Translations under genes and position numbers: made by a program
Notes under the pieces: generated by a model
Seen by the model: only the letters and a program-made list of their open reading frames with translations
The model's database searches: none
Told to the model about the DNA's origin: nothing
Part shown: positions 23,668 through 33,725 of the stretch, piece by piece
Layout of the letters: every line of letters starts with the position of its first letter
Numbering within the stretch: the stretch's first letter is position 1
Origin: Oehlia diaphana
Lineage: Eukaryota; Glomeromycota; Glomeromycetes; Glomerales; Glomeraceae
Direction of reading: 5' to 3'
NCBI GenBank assembly: GCA_003833135.1
Contig: QZLH01000106.1
Coordinates: 22,458-63,712, forward strand
DNA: 41,255 nucleotides

Positions 23668-23700
23668 TTTCTCCGATTGTAAATAATGCTTATAAATAAA
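23668..23700 (+). promoter_or_regulatory. Shared kinase promoter block, copy A
   Basis: TTTCTCCGATTGTAAATAA is followed 10 bp later by TATAAA at 23691-23696, 58 bp before the ATG at 23749. The same arrangement precedes kinases B, C and D. Confidence 0.65.
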
Positions 23701-23748
23701 TTCTTTTATTTAGAACTTTTCACTAGTAAGAATTATCTCTTAATAACT

Positions 23749-25246
23749 ATGTCTGATAAAATTAAATTCAACATTTCAGCCCCTGTTCGTGGGCTCAAGG
23801 AAAATAATATGTTGATTAACTGGATCGAAGAAGCTATTTCAAATAAACACATTAAATATTATGATTATAAAAACTTTTCTAACCTCAAAGTAATTGGTTC
23901 CGGAGGCTTCGGAGAGATCTATAGTGCAGACTGGAAAAATTCTCGTAATACATTAGCATTAAAATCTCTTAAACTCAACGACGTCAACAATGTAACAGCC
24001 GTTGAAAAACTTATTTATGAGGTGATTATATTATACTATTATATAAATTACTTCTATCTTTAAAATGATACATTTGTAAGTTTAGTCTCTTTGAACTATT
24101 TAGCTTAAAATCCAGCGTGAAGTGCATTGTTATGACAATATTATTAAATTTTATGGCATTACGATAGGTATAAATAATAGTTCTAACATTATTATATGAA
24201 TTCTATCTAATATATTTTACGAAATATAAATTGTACAATTATTATCTTATTTTCTTCTAAGAAAATCCAAATGATAGTTTAAAGAAATATATGTTGGTAA
24301 TGGAATATGCAGACAGTGGTACTCTTCGGAAATATCTAAAAGAAAACTTTGGTAAACTCACGTGGAAAGATAAATTCAGAATGGCATTTCAATTAGCTTG
24401 CGCTGTATTGTGCTTACATGATGAGGGGATTATTCATCGTGATTTGGTAATTCATCATATTTAATCACATTTATTTGCGACTATAATTTATAAATTAATT
24501 ATTTAATTTATTAATAAATAATAGCACTCCAATAACGTATTGGTCCATCAAAATACCGTCAAATTGGCTGACTTTGGATTATCAAAAAGGATTAATGAAT
24601 TAGTTAGATCAAAATCTACACTGGGCGCAGTTCCGTATGTTGATTCGAAAAAAATCAGTTTAAATAAGTACTCCTTAAGCAAGAAGAGCGATGTATATAG
24701 TATTGGTGTACTTCTGTGGGAGATATCAAGTGGTCATCCACCTTTTAAAGACAAATACTGGGGTAGATTAATTGTGCAGATTTCTAATGGTTTCAGAGAA
24801 ACACCTATCCCTAATACACCTGAGGATTACGTTAAGATTTATACTGGTAAATATAATTTAATAAGTTTGATTACGATAAATATACAATGTGATAATATTG
24901 TTATCATAATTTTATAGATTGTTGGAAACATAATGATGACGATCGTCCAAAGATCAATGAAGTGGTTACTAGATTAGAAGCAATTATTAAGAAAAATAAT
25001 AATACAAATGTCCAGCCAAGTTTCACAGATGTTTATCCATGTAATTCTAATAGAAGCAGTCAGCGGCCTATTTCAAGCTTTGCAAAAGATTTTTATTCAT
25101 GTAATTCTAGTACAAGTAGCCAGAAACCTATTTCAAACTTTGCTTATTCATTTAATTCTAGTACTAGTAACCAACGACGTGTTACAAGTAATTCTGATAA
25201 TGAAGAAATCGAACAGATTATTAGTAGTATTAATAATAGTTTATAA
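23749..25246 (+). CDS. Kinase A: TKL-like Ser/Thr kinase with short Ser/Asn repeat tail, 390 aa
   Basis: Phosphorylates Ser/Thr on unknown cytoplasmic targets. Exons: 23749-24021, 24104-24167, 24262-24446, 24525-24846 and 24918-25246, all GT...AG, and the joined frame is open. Catalytic residues are complete: loop GSGGFG (50-55), lysine K72 in LALK, HRDL with D173, N178 and ADFG with D190, then SDVYSIGVLLWEISSGHPPF and the end-of-domain CWKHNDDDRP. The usual APE is replaced by PYVDSKK, as in its paralogues. The tail (about 305-390) carries RPISSFAKDFYSCNSS-type units and ends EEIEQIISSINNSL, both echoed in kinase D. The start at 23749 is chosen over an in-frame ATG 63 bp upstream because the paralogues begin MSK/MSN at the same place and the TATA box would otherwise fall inside the coding sequence. 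Confidence 0.9.
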
Positions 25247-26920
25247 AAGTTAGTAATCAACCATACAAGACATCAACTGAATGAATAATAACCAATGTAC
25301 CGTGAAGTCTTATGATCTGATAAAGCTACATTTACTACACGTAAAATATTTTTTTAACAAAATTTTGAGTATTAAATAGACATTTTAAATTTTAGTAAAT
25401 GTACTTTGAAATTTGTAACCAAATAATTATAATTGTTTTGATAATAAAATTACAGACTTAAGTCCAAACTTGCCGGATCTACTATTTTTTCGATTGCTGC
25501 GAACGATGTGACGGTAAATAAGACACGTAAGGTGATTTACTTGATTATCTACTACTCTTTGAAAAATACCCATAACGCCAAAATAATATGTAGGTCTCTC
25601 ATTTTATAGATAATTTTGATAACTCTAGTCAGGAAATTATTTCCTTCCTTAGATACTGGCTGGTATAATTATAATTCTGCCCTGAAAGAGATGCTTAGAG
25701 CTAATAGTAAAATTATTACCCTATCTATATGAGACTTTCTGGGATCTTTGTTTAACCGTTTATGAAGTCGCATTTATTTGATATTGTGACACTTTTAATT
25801 GTTCGTTATTAAAAAAAAAATAAATTTATTAATATTGAAAAAAGAATTTTTTTTAATTTAATTAGAATTTGTAATATGAATGAAAAATTAAAATTATACG
25901 ATGCAATATCATAACATTATTAAAAAAGACGTCATAATTATATTATTTTTTGTACTATAATTTGTGATTCATCTGACATGATAGAGGAGCATTATAAAAA
26001 TAAAATTATTGCAATTTAAAATAAGCGATCAGCGATCAAACTCAATAAACATGTTTGGATTGGTTAAATTTAAAGATTAGACATTGTAATGGTTAATTGT
26101 GTGGCGCAGTATTATATTTAGTTTAAGTGTACAAGTATTTTTATTTACTGCGGTCCGGAACGTTAAACTACCATTTGATGCAAGGGTACAACGTCCGTAA
26201 TTGACGTAAAACTATTCTTGTATATTATTTTGGGAATATTATTATTTTTAGGATATTTTAAAACATGAGTTACTAATTATAGTAATATCTTTGGAGATCA
26301 AAAATTGGGAATTTTTAAAAGTTGGTATTAAGGAAAATATGAAAGGATATTTTTGAACGCATAGATATGTGAGTAAAAAGGTTTATTAGTATAAAAGATT
26401 GAAATTGATATTCAAAAAGGGCAGACCAAAAACACAGAATTTATTTTGATGAAAACTGATCCTATAAATAGAGCCAGCGTTCGTTCAAGGGAAAATATTA
26501 GAATAATTTAACCAAGCATTATTATGAAAATTTTGTATTTTTAAAAAGGATAAATAAAGGAGGTGGCAAACGTGTTTATCACGGGCTTGACCTCTACAAC
26601 ATCCATAAAAAATTTCATTGATCAACAATCACATGATTTTGACTTATTCGATTGTCGAAAAAAAAAATGTGTTATGACAATCAACTTTGGAGATGAGTAT
26701 AATTATCATATTGGCTAAGATAAAATTAAACTAATTTAATTACATTTCTTTTCCGCTTATTAATGGCACTTTAATGAAAATGGAAACCTAATAATCTAAA
26801 GGCGCTACGATTGTCCGATTATTGGTGTCATTTATTCCCTTATTTGATTGTATTCTGTATATGGAAATAATGAAAACCATACGTTCCAGATCATCGACAG
26901 TTGCTTTTGGAATTGTTAAA
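25247..26920. other. Intergenic stretch between kinases A and B
   Basis: No gene recognised. The last 200 bp before kinase B (from about 26765) resemble the region before kinase C (from about 33465), sharing words such as TGGAAACCTAATAAT and AAAACCATAC, which shows that the duplicated unit included upstream DNA. Confidence 0.5.
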
Positions 26921-26924
26921 TAAT

Positions 26925-26953
26925 AATTTCTCCGATTGTTAACTATTTATAAA
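26925..26953 (+). promoter_or_regulatory. Shared kinase promoter block, copy B
   Basis: TTTCTCCGATTGTTAACTA is followed by TATAAA at 26948-26953, 58 bp before the ATG at 27006. Confidence 0.65.
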
Positions 26954-27005
26954 CTTGATTTTAAGACATTTTTTGTCGTAGTAAAAACACTTCCATATAT
27001 AAAAA

Positions 27006-28840
27006 ATGTCTAAAAATTGGATTGAAGAAGCTATTTCAAATAATCATATTAAACATTATAACTATAAAGACTTTTTTAACATTGAAGTAATTGGCTCCGG
27101 AGGCTACGGAAAGGTTTGCCGTGCAAACTGGAAAAATCGTTATAATGTTTTAGCACTAAAATCTCTCAAAGACCCCACAAACAAAAACATTGTTGATGAG
27201 GTAGATTACATTATAAAATATATTTCGTCTTTAGATAAATACATTTTTAATTAAAAGTTCTTTTTTATTATTTAGCTTAAAATCCAGCGCGAGGTACATT
27301 TTCATGATAATATTATAAAATTTTATGGTATTACAGAAGGTATAATAAATATTTTTTTATATTATTTATTTTATATGAAATTTTAATACAATTTATAAAA
27401 AATCTAAATCATTATTTTCTTCTAATAAGTTAATCAAAATTCTAGTTCAAAGAAATACTATATGTTGGTGATGGAATATGCCGACAGTGGTACTCTTCAA
27501 AATTATTTGGAAAAAAATATTGCCAATCTCACTTGGAATGATAAATTCAAAATGGCAAATCAATTAGCTAGCGCAGTGTTATGTTTACATGAGGAGGATA
27601 TCATTCATCGTGATTTGGTAATTTATTTGTGTTATATCACATGTATTATACTTATTATGCATTTGTAATCTTATTTTATTTTTATTATATAATAGCATTC
27701 CAGCAACGTGTTAATCCATCAAAATAATATCAAATTAGCTGATTTTGGATTATCAAAAAAGGTCGATGATTCTAAACCATCAAAACAATATGGTGTGACT
27801 CCTTATATTGACCCAAAAAGGTTCGCCGCCACTGATTCTTACTACTCTCTGAACAAAAAGAGTGATGTTTATAGTATTGGTGTACTTCTATGGGAAATAT
27901 CAAGTTGTCGGCCACCTTTCAAAGACGAATCTAATCGATATAGATTACAGAATCAGATTTTGAAAGGTCTTAGAGAAATACCTAATCCTGATACGCCTAA
28001 GGATTATGAAAAACTCTATACCGGTAAATATAATTTAAAAGTTTTAATTGTAATTTAAAATATTATTAACAACATCGATATTGTTAATTTATAGATTGTT
28101 GGAAACATGAACCAGATGATCGTCCAACTATCCAAAAAGTAGTTTCTAGATTAGAAGCAATTATGGATAAATATAATATAACTACAAAGCATTATTGGTT
28201 ACCTTCTAATAATAATTTATCGCGTAATAATTTATCTCAAGGTTTTAATAATAATATGTATAATACAACCAAAGTAGAACCTTTGAAGTCACCGAGTAAA
28301 GCACCTCAGACTAGCTCTTATAAGCAAAAATCTAAGAAAGATATAGTTGATGGAATAGCTGCTCTTGCTGATAATATATATGACGAAAATAAAAAACAGA
28401 GAATTCTTGATTACATTAAAGATCATCATACGACATCAAAAGAAATTTTTGACTGGCTATTAAATAATCAAAATAGTCCCAACTCTTTTATTGTACTTGG
28501 AGATTTTCATTATCTAGGAATTGCAACTATGGTTGATAAGCGAAAAGCTTTTGATTACTATGTACAAGCAGCTAATGAAGAAAGTAGTATAGCTCAGTAT
28601 ACTCTTGGAATTTTATCTGAAAATGATGAAAAAGATACATTTCAAGCAATGTATTGGTTTGACAAATCTGCTAAACAAGGAAACCAAGATGCTATAAATA
28701 ATTACTATAGATTAAAATCATCTAAGAACAAAACCTTTAATCCCGCAAATTTACATAGTGTTATGGGTAAAATGAATCTAGGGAATGAAGATGAACGAAA
28801 AGGTTTCAGTTTACAGGACTTTAAATTACCATTTGTGTAA
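27006..28840 (+). CDS. Kinase B: TKL-like kinase with Sel1-like repeat tail, 506 aa
   Basis: Exons: 27006-27200, 27276-27339, 27430-27617, 27696-28023 and 28095-28840. The joined frame is open, and all four intron positions and phases equal those of kinase A. Key residues: glycine loop GSGGYG from G30, K52 in LALK, HRDL with D148, N153, D165 of ADFG, then PYIDPKRF, SDVYSIGVLLWEISSCRPPF and CWKHEPDDRP. After a linker rich in Asn and a PLKSPSKAPQT motif, residues about 342-465 form a helical region. This starts IVDGIAALADNIYD and continues into two Sel1/TPR-like units (VLGDFHYLGI...KAFDYYVQAANE and AQYTLGILSE...MYWFDKSAKQGN). Sel1 repeats usually bind proteins, so the tail probably selects partners. 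The closest relative in the window is kinase C. The kinase looks active. Confidence 0.92.
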
Positions 28841-29257
28841 ATACTTAAAATTGTGATCTGAGGTACAGCCTGCAGTAGCTTCGCTTTTTCAATAATTTTA
28901 TTCCATTATATTAAAGTTTCCTTCACATCCTTAAAATTATTTAATTTCAAAATCTTTCTTGAAGATTCTTTTTTATATTTTAATGCTTTAGAATGGTTTT
29001 ATAAATTCATTTTTACTTCCTTAAAAAAATTACCGATAAATTTATAGGAGTATTATAGTTTAACGTATTTGTACGGCCATCTACTATGCAGAACGTGAAC
29101 CTAATATTGTTTGTTTTACTATAAAAATAATATATAAATCACATGACTATAACTATTTCAAAAAATAAATGATTAGGCCATTTTTGAACACTGGTAATAC
29201 TTTGGTGTATTGTGAAATTGACACACATTTTTTAAATTTTTTTTAACTCGGACTATC
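28841..29257. other. 3' flank of kinase B
   Basis: AT-rich, with no recognised gene or element. Confidence 0.4.
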
Positions 29258-29259
29258 GA

Positions 29260-29775
29260 TGTATTCTGTTACGTGAGCGCTCAATATGGGCCGCGATTGG
29301 TCGATTTTATTTTTTGCTTTTTTTGTTCATAGTCAGACTATTGCTGTAGAATTTTTTATTCACATTTGGTATGTTCAGTGTTAGTGTTTTTTACCTTTAT
29401 TTTGAATAATCTAAAGAATCATGACCATTACGTGAGAGCTCGAAAATGGCCACGTTTGATTGAGTTTATTTTTGCTTTTTTTTTTGTTCATAGTCGGACT
29501 ATTGCTGTAGAATTTTTTATTTACATTTGGTATTGTTCAGTGTTAGTGTTTTTTACCTTTATTTTGAATAATCTAAAGAATCATGACCATTACGTGAGAG
29601 CTCGAAATGGGCCACGTTTGGTTGAGTTTATTTTTGCTTTTTTTTGTTCATAGTCGGACTATTGCTGTAGAATTTTGTATTCACATTTGGTATGTTCAGT
29701 GTTAGTGGTTTTACCTTTATTTTGAATCATCTAAAAAAATCACGACCATTACGTGAGAGCTCGAAATGGGCCGCG
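29260..29775. repeat. Tandem repeat, unit about 160 bp, about 3.3 copies
   Basis: GTTCATAGTCRGACTATTGC recurs at 29325, 29486 and 29646. ACGTGAGAGCTCGAAATGGG-type words recur near 29272, 29430, 29592 and 29751. Copies 2 and 3 are nearly identical; the outer ones are more diverged. The open frames across it (with FFTFILNNLKNHDHYVRAR twice) come from the repetition and have no known domain. Confidence 0.85.
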
Positions 29776-30953
29776 TTATTATTTCTTTTTGTTAAATGTA
29801 TCAAATATTGTAGAAAGGGTAAGTGTTTCTTTGATAGTCTTTTATCTTACTTAACTTGTGCCGAATGGTATGTGCTAACTAGACTACCCTAATGAAGCTA
29901 TATCGAAGATTGAAGGAGAGATCCTTGGCCACTCCCACTAAGCCCAAGAGCTAGTTCCTTGAGTCAATGGAGAGGGAGCACCCTTCTACTTTCATTAGAA
30001 GCTATGGAAGACTTATAAATATTGCTAGAGATAAGACACTTTTGAGGCTCAGTTAACCCATTTGTGTCTGAAAGTTTGTGTTTCCTTAAGTGCTTAATGT
30101 TAGAGTTATGGTTAACATCGTCGTTAAGCCTATATTAATACTAATTTTGTAAAATTGCGTAGTTATTGTATGGGACCAGTAGAGCGGGAAAAACTGCATG
30201 TATATTTCCAACAAGGACTTAATTGGGATAAGTGGAACGATGTTGCCAAATATGTGGTGGATTGGAAGTATTTAGGATTGGTTACGCTGAAGTATAGAGG
30301 GGTATCGACGATAAGGCTTGTTTATATGTTTGTAATGAAGTGGTGTGGGATAAGATAATATATGGGATAATAAACTTTATGATGTTTTAACCAACCACAA
30401 TTATTGTTTCATTTGTTTGTTTCTATTGTTTGTTTACTTTGAATAACGTAAATAAGCATAAAATAGGTGGTTAAGTTTATAAACATAAAATAAACTCTTT
30501 TCTGAATTTATATTTTTTATAATAAAATTGAAAAAACACTGCAATCTGAATTTTCTTGTCGTCGTCATACCGGATATGTTTATGGGATGAGTGCGAATGG
30601 CTATCCATTTGCTATTTTAGTTGTATAGGATGTCTGGTCGTTGAAGGATAACTCGTCTGTTGTTATTATTGAGATGAGTCAAGTTATGAAGACGGACTGG
30701 TACTATTTTTTGGAAAGAAATTTAATAAATTGAAGGAGAAAGGGAAGGAAAATCGGTCCGCTGAAGATGAAAAGATAATGGCTGACAGATGCTCGTATGG
30801 ACGAGTTGAGGTTAACCGGAATCATATTTGTATTTTTATTTATATTTTTTGTGTGTAGGGATGCGTTGACACATCACAGTCAAAGCAATGCAAATCGCCA
30901 AATATGATATGCCTCAGATATTTTTAAATGATGAGATAGCACAGAATCATGGA
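29776..30953. other. Stretch of somewhat higher GC with coding-like fragments
   Basis: Between 29890 and 30360, several plus-strand frames look protein-like (ESMEREHPSTFIRSYGRLIN, and an ATG-started 67-aa frame at 30155-30358 with NWDKWNDVAKYVVDWKYLG). Stops and frame changes separate them. They are probably remains of a transposon or host gene, not identified. No inverted ends are found. Confidence 0.35.
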
Positions 30954-30961
30954 TCCTCAAG

Positions 30962-31793
30962 TAGTGTTCCGAAAGGGTCGGGTCAAACCCGGGTCATTTG
31001 ACCCGACCCGTGTTTAAAATCCGAATCGGGTTTATCATTATTTGACACGAGTCTTATATTCAACCCGACCCGTCGAGTCAGGGTCACACCTTTGCTTGAC
31101 CTGGGTTGACCTGGGTTGACCCGGGTTTAATCAAATATTTATATTTAAAATATTTACAATCGTTTACATTACACGATTTTTAATTTCTAACTTTGTTCGT
31201 GTATAAAATGAGTGAGGCTGAGATATTAACTCTTGGAAAGCGAACTTATTTAAGAAGTCTAGAAAACCTTGGGCAGATCGAAATCAAGATGTTCTACTAT
31301 GATGGAAGGTATATGTTTAATAATAACTAGTATATTTTATTAGATTTTATTAATTCATTATGAAAATATACACCGTAGTTAAATATAGTAGAGTATTCAC
31401 AGTTTCACACCTAGTAGCAATGGTAAGAGATTATCCTGTAATCATTGAATAATATCAAAATTGGTTAAATTTTTTTTTTACCTGTAATTGAAAGTGTTAC
31501 AGTTGAAGATTTTTTCTGGGGGAACCGGCCAAAAGAAGAAATCTAAAACCAAATACAAATCACGCGTGTATGTATTTGAAATCAGGCTGGGCGTAAGGAG
31601 GAATTAAAAAAATTATATATTTTGAAAATTTTATTTGGACCCGGGTTATCCGGGAGTTAAACTATATCGGGTCGGGTCAGAGGTCGGGTCATGTAAATAT
31701 TAACCCGGGTATTTGTACGGGTTGGTTTTTATACTTGGGTCGAGTTCGAATACATCCTCAAACCCGACCCGACTCGACCCTTTCGGAACACTA
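30962..31793. mobile_element. hAT-like non-autonomous element, 832 bp, copy 2
   Basis: Inverted ends TAGTGTTCCGAAAGGGTCG on the left and the complement of TAGTGTTCCGAAAGGGTCG on the right match over at least 19 bp. A perfect 8-bp duplication TCCTCAAG flanks it at 30954-30961 and 31794-31801. Subterminal GACCCG/CGGGTC clusters are as in the copy at 18404-19398. The interior differs between the two copies and here includes a 40-codon frame (31208-31330, opening MSEAEILTLGKRTYLRSLEN) that could be a captured exon, since a splice-donor-like GTATAT falls near its end. No transposase is present. Confidence 0.85.
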
Positions 31794-31802
31794 TCCTCAA
31801 GG

Positions 31803-32280
31803 TTTTTAAGATTCTTAAGAATTCTTCTAGAGCATCCGCCTTGGTTTATAATGTACGTTGGCAAAATACATCAATTTCGCAATTAATAAATTTGTCGAAA
31901 ATTCTAATAAAGAAACTATTATTAATGAGGTATAGTATTAATAAATTTGATATATATATATTTTAATTAAATTATTAAATTCGTTGATATTTTTCCTATA
32001 TTCATTTAACAGGAATGATCAATCTTCATCCAAATATAACTCAATTTATGGAGTTATGGAATTAAAAGGTAAATAATTTAATTATTTATAATGCTTATTT
32101 ATACTTTAGATGAAATAAATGATTCACTTATACTTGAATAAGTAGAAAGTGGAATATTAGAAAATATTTACGAGATAACTTTATAACTTTTGAGTGGTAA
32201 AGCCAATAAAGTTAGCTAAAGAAATTTCGAGTGCATTTGAAATCATACGCGGAGATCTTGTAAACATAATGTGTTTATAT
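31803..32280 (+). pseudogene. Decayed kinase relic next to the hAT-like element
   Basis: Fragments in kinase order on the plus strand: ASALVYNVRWQNTSI (glycine-loop region), NKFVENSNKETIINE followed by a GT donor, NLHPNITQF / YGVMELK with a frameshift between them, ESGIL / KYLRDNFITFEW, then KPIKLAKEISSAFEIIRGDL, ending near VNIMC at the catalytic loop. At least four frame changes or stops occur, and nothing of the C-lobe follows. The wording is closer to other TKL families than to kinases A-D. The element at 30962-31793 sits immediately before its first recognisable residue and may have cut the gene. Confidence 0.7.
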
Positions 32281-32283
32281 TAT

Positions 32284-32545
32284 TGTCCGGAGCGAATGCG
32301 AAGGACTTTATATGTCTACGCATTATGAAAAATGATCGATCACGTGTCCCGGAATTCCAAGTCGTTATGCTGCTAATCAGTAGAAAATTGCGATCACGTG
32401 AGTTTCTCTGTCCAGGAATTCCTAGGCGTTATCTGCTAATCAGCAGAAAATTACCGGAATTCCAAGACGTTATGCTGCTAATTAGTAGAAAATCGCTACC
32501 ATTCTTGATATAATTTATTTATTATTATGATACCTCGCTCCGGAC
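32284..32545. repeat. Three direct repeats enclosed by an 11-bp perfect inverted repeat
   Basis: GTCCGGAGCGA near 32284 is inverted as TCGCTCCGGAC near 32535. Between them, GGAATTCCAAGTCGTTATGC and CTGCTAATCAGTAGAAAATT occur three times (from about 32351, 32414 and 32456) with small changes, the first copy also carrying a GATCACGTGA insert. The layout suggests a tiny non-autonomous element; no clear target duplication is found. Confidence 0.55.
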
Positions 32546-32923
32546 TTACAACGGTTACCGTTTCCTCGTCTTATAATTCTTTTATATTTAATACGATTTA
32601 ATACATTTCTTTATTTATCGGCATCCTAATAATATTTTATTACAAAAAGAAACAAATTTCGGATGTTCATGTCTAAGAGGATCAGATAGTTTTATTGAAG
32701 TACGGGTTCAATGCCGTCTCCATAGTTCACCTAGAGCATTATCGCTATAAATATTACGGCGAAAAAAAAACCAAAATAATTAAGAAAAAAGTTGTTCAAC
32801 ATTAATAAAATTTTCTAAAATCTCTATTAAATTTTATATAATACGTATTTAAATTTGATAACACAAAAGATGGATTTATGAAAAAAATTACATATCAAAT
32901 TATAATAACAAATTCTATTACGT

Positions 32924-32960
<37 letters not shown>

Positions 32961-32964
32961 AATA
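32546..32964. other. AT-rich stretch ending in a poly(A) run
   Basis: No gene recognised. A run of over 30 A (about 32926-32958) ends directly before the next element. Confidence 0.5.
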
Positions 32965-33391
32965 AAGTCAATCCCCCTTTATAGGCACACTCCTCAGGAC
33001 CGAAAAAAAGGGTGTGATTATAAAAAGTCATTGTTGTGACTATAGAGGGGATTTTCTAATATGTTCACTAGTAGATTGGGCCAAAATATGGTGTATTATA
33101 AATAAGGATGGAAAATCGGTTCTTCGGCGGCTCTATTAAATAGACACGTGTGAAGATGTGATGATGATCAATCAGAAAAATTTTGATTGGCCTTCAAATG
33201 ATAGTTGGTCGAAGTTCAGATTTCAGAACGGTTTTTACGGTTAAAAGTAGTTTTAAGCCCAAGAATCCAGAATCTTTTAAATTTAAGATCGGCTCAAGTC
33301 GACTCATTTTGAACCGATTCCATCCCTAATTATAAAGGGGAATTTTATTTGATGTGATTATACAGGGGGTGACTATATAGGGGGTCGACTG
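32965..33391. mobile_element. Small DNA transposon with TA flanks, possibly pogo/Tc1-like, host to a nested element
   Basis: The right end read inward is CAGTCGACCCCCTATATAG and the left end is AAGTCAATCCCCCTTTATAG. TA stands outside both ends (32963-32964 and 33392-33393). Subterminal GGGGTGACTATA-type words occur on both sides. The CAGTCGACC end recalls pogo-like elements. Its continuity is broken by a second element at 33103-33328. It is a non-autonomous remnant with no coding sequence. Confidence 0.6.
33103..33328. mobile_element. Nested hAT-like MITE, 226 bp
   Basis: The ends TAAGGATGGAAAATCGGTTC and (reversed) TAGGGATGGAATCGGTTC are inverted copies with a 2-bp gap. A perfect 8-bp duplication ATTATAAA flanks it at 33095-33102 and 33329-33336. 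Removing it together with one duplication rejoins the outer element. No coding sequence is present. Confidence 0.8.
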
Positions 33392-33393
33392 TA

Positions 33394-33645
33394 ACAATTT
33401 CGATCGTCAAAAAAATGTTATATCGGGATAGGATGAAATTTTATATTCCGCTTATAAATGTCTCTAAATGGAAACCTAATAATGAAGTCGCTATCAAATT
33501 GTCTTTATCATAAGATCCGATCGATTTTATTTATTATATTACTTTATTTTATTATATTGTTTGTGTATGGAAAAAACAAAATTAATAAAACCATACATTC
33601 CATATACGATTTTGTGACCCAATGATCAACATTCACTTTGGGGAA
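33394..33645. other. Upstream flank of kinase C
   Basis: From about 33465 it resembles the flank of kinase B. The two small transposons lie just outside this shared part. Confidence 0.5.
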
Positions 33646-33647
33646 TA

Positions 33648-33675
33648 ATTTTTCCGATTAATATTGTTTTATAAA
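33648..33675 (+). promoter_or_regulatory. Shared kinase promoter block, copy C
   Basis: A diverged copy, ATTTTTCCGATTAATATTG, is followed by TATAAA at 33670-33675, 56 bp before the ATG at 33726. Confidence 0.6.
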
Positions 33676-33725
33676 CTTGCTTTTTTAAAAGAAATTTTTA
33701 AAACACTTCACTTCTGTACATAAAA

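Noticed and set aside
23686..23748. Upstream in-frame ATG of kinase A
   Set aside because: Paralogues start at the equivalent of 23749, and the TATA box at 23691 would lie within the coding sequence.
29260..29775. Regularly spaced repeat considered as a CRISPR array
   Set aside because: The whole 160-bp unit is repeated, with no unique spacers, and the window is eukaryotic.
29366..29892. Open frames with repeated FFTFILNNLKNHDHYVRAR wording
   Set aside because: They result from the 160-bp tandem repeat and have poor composition for a protein.
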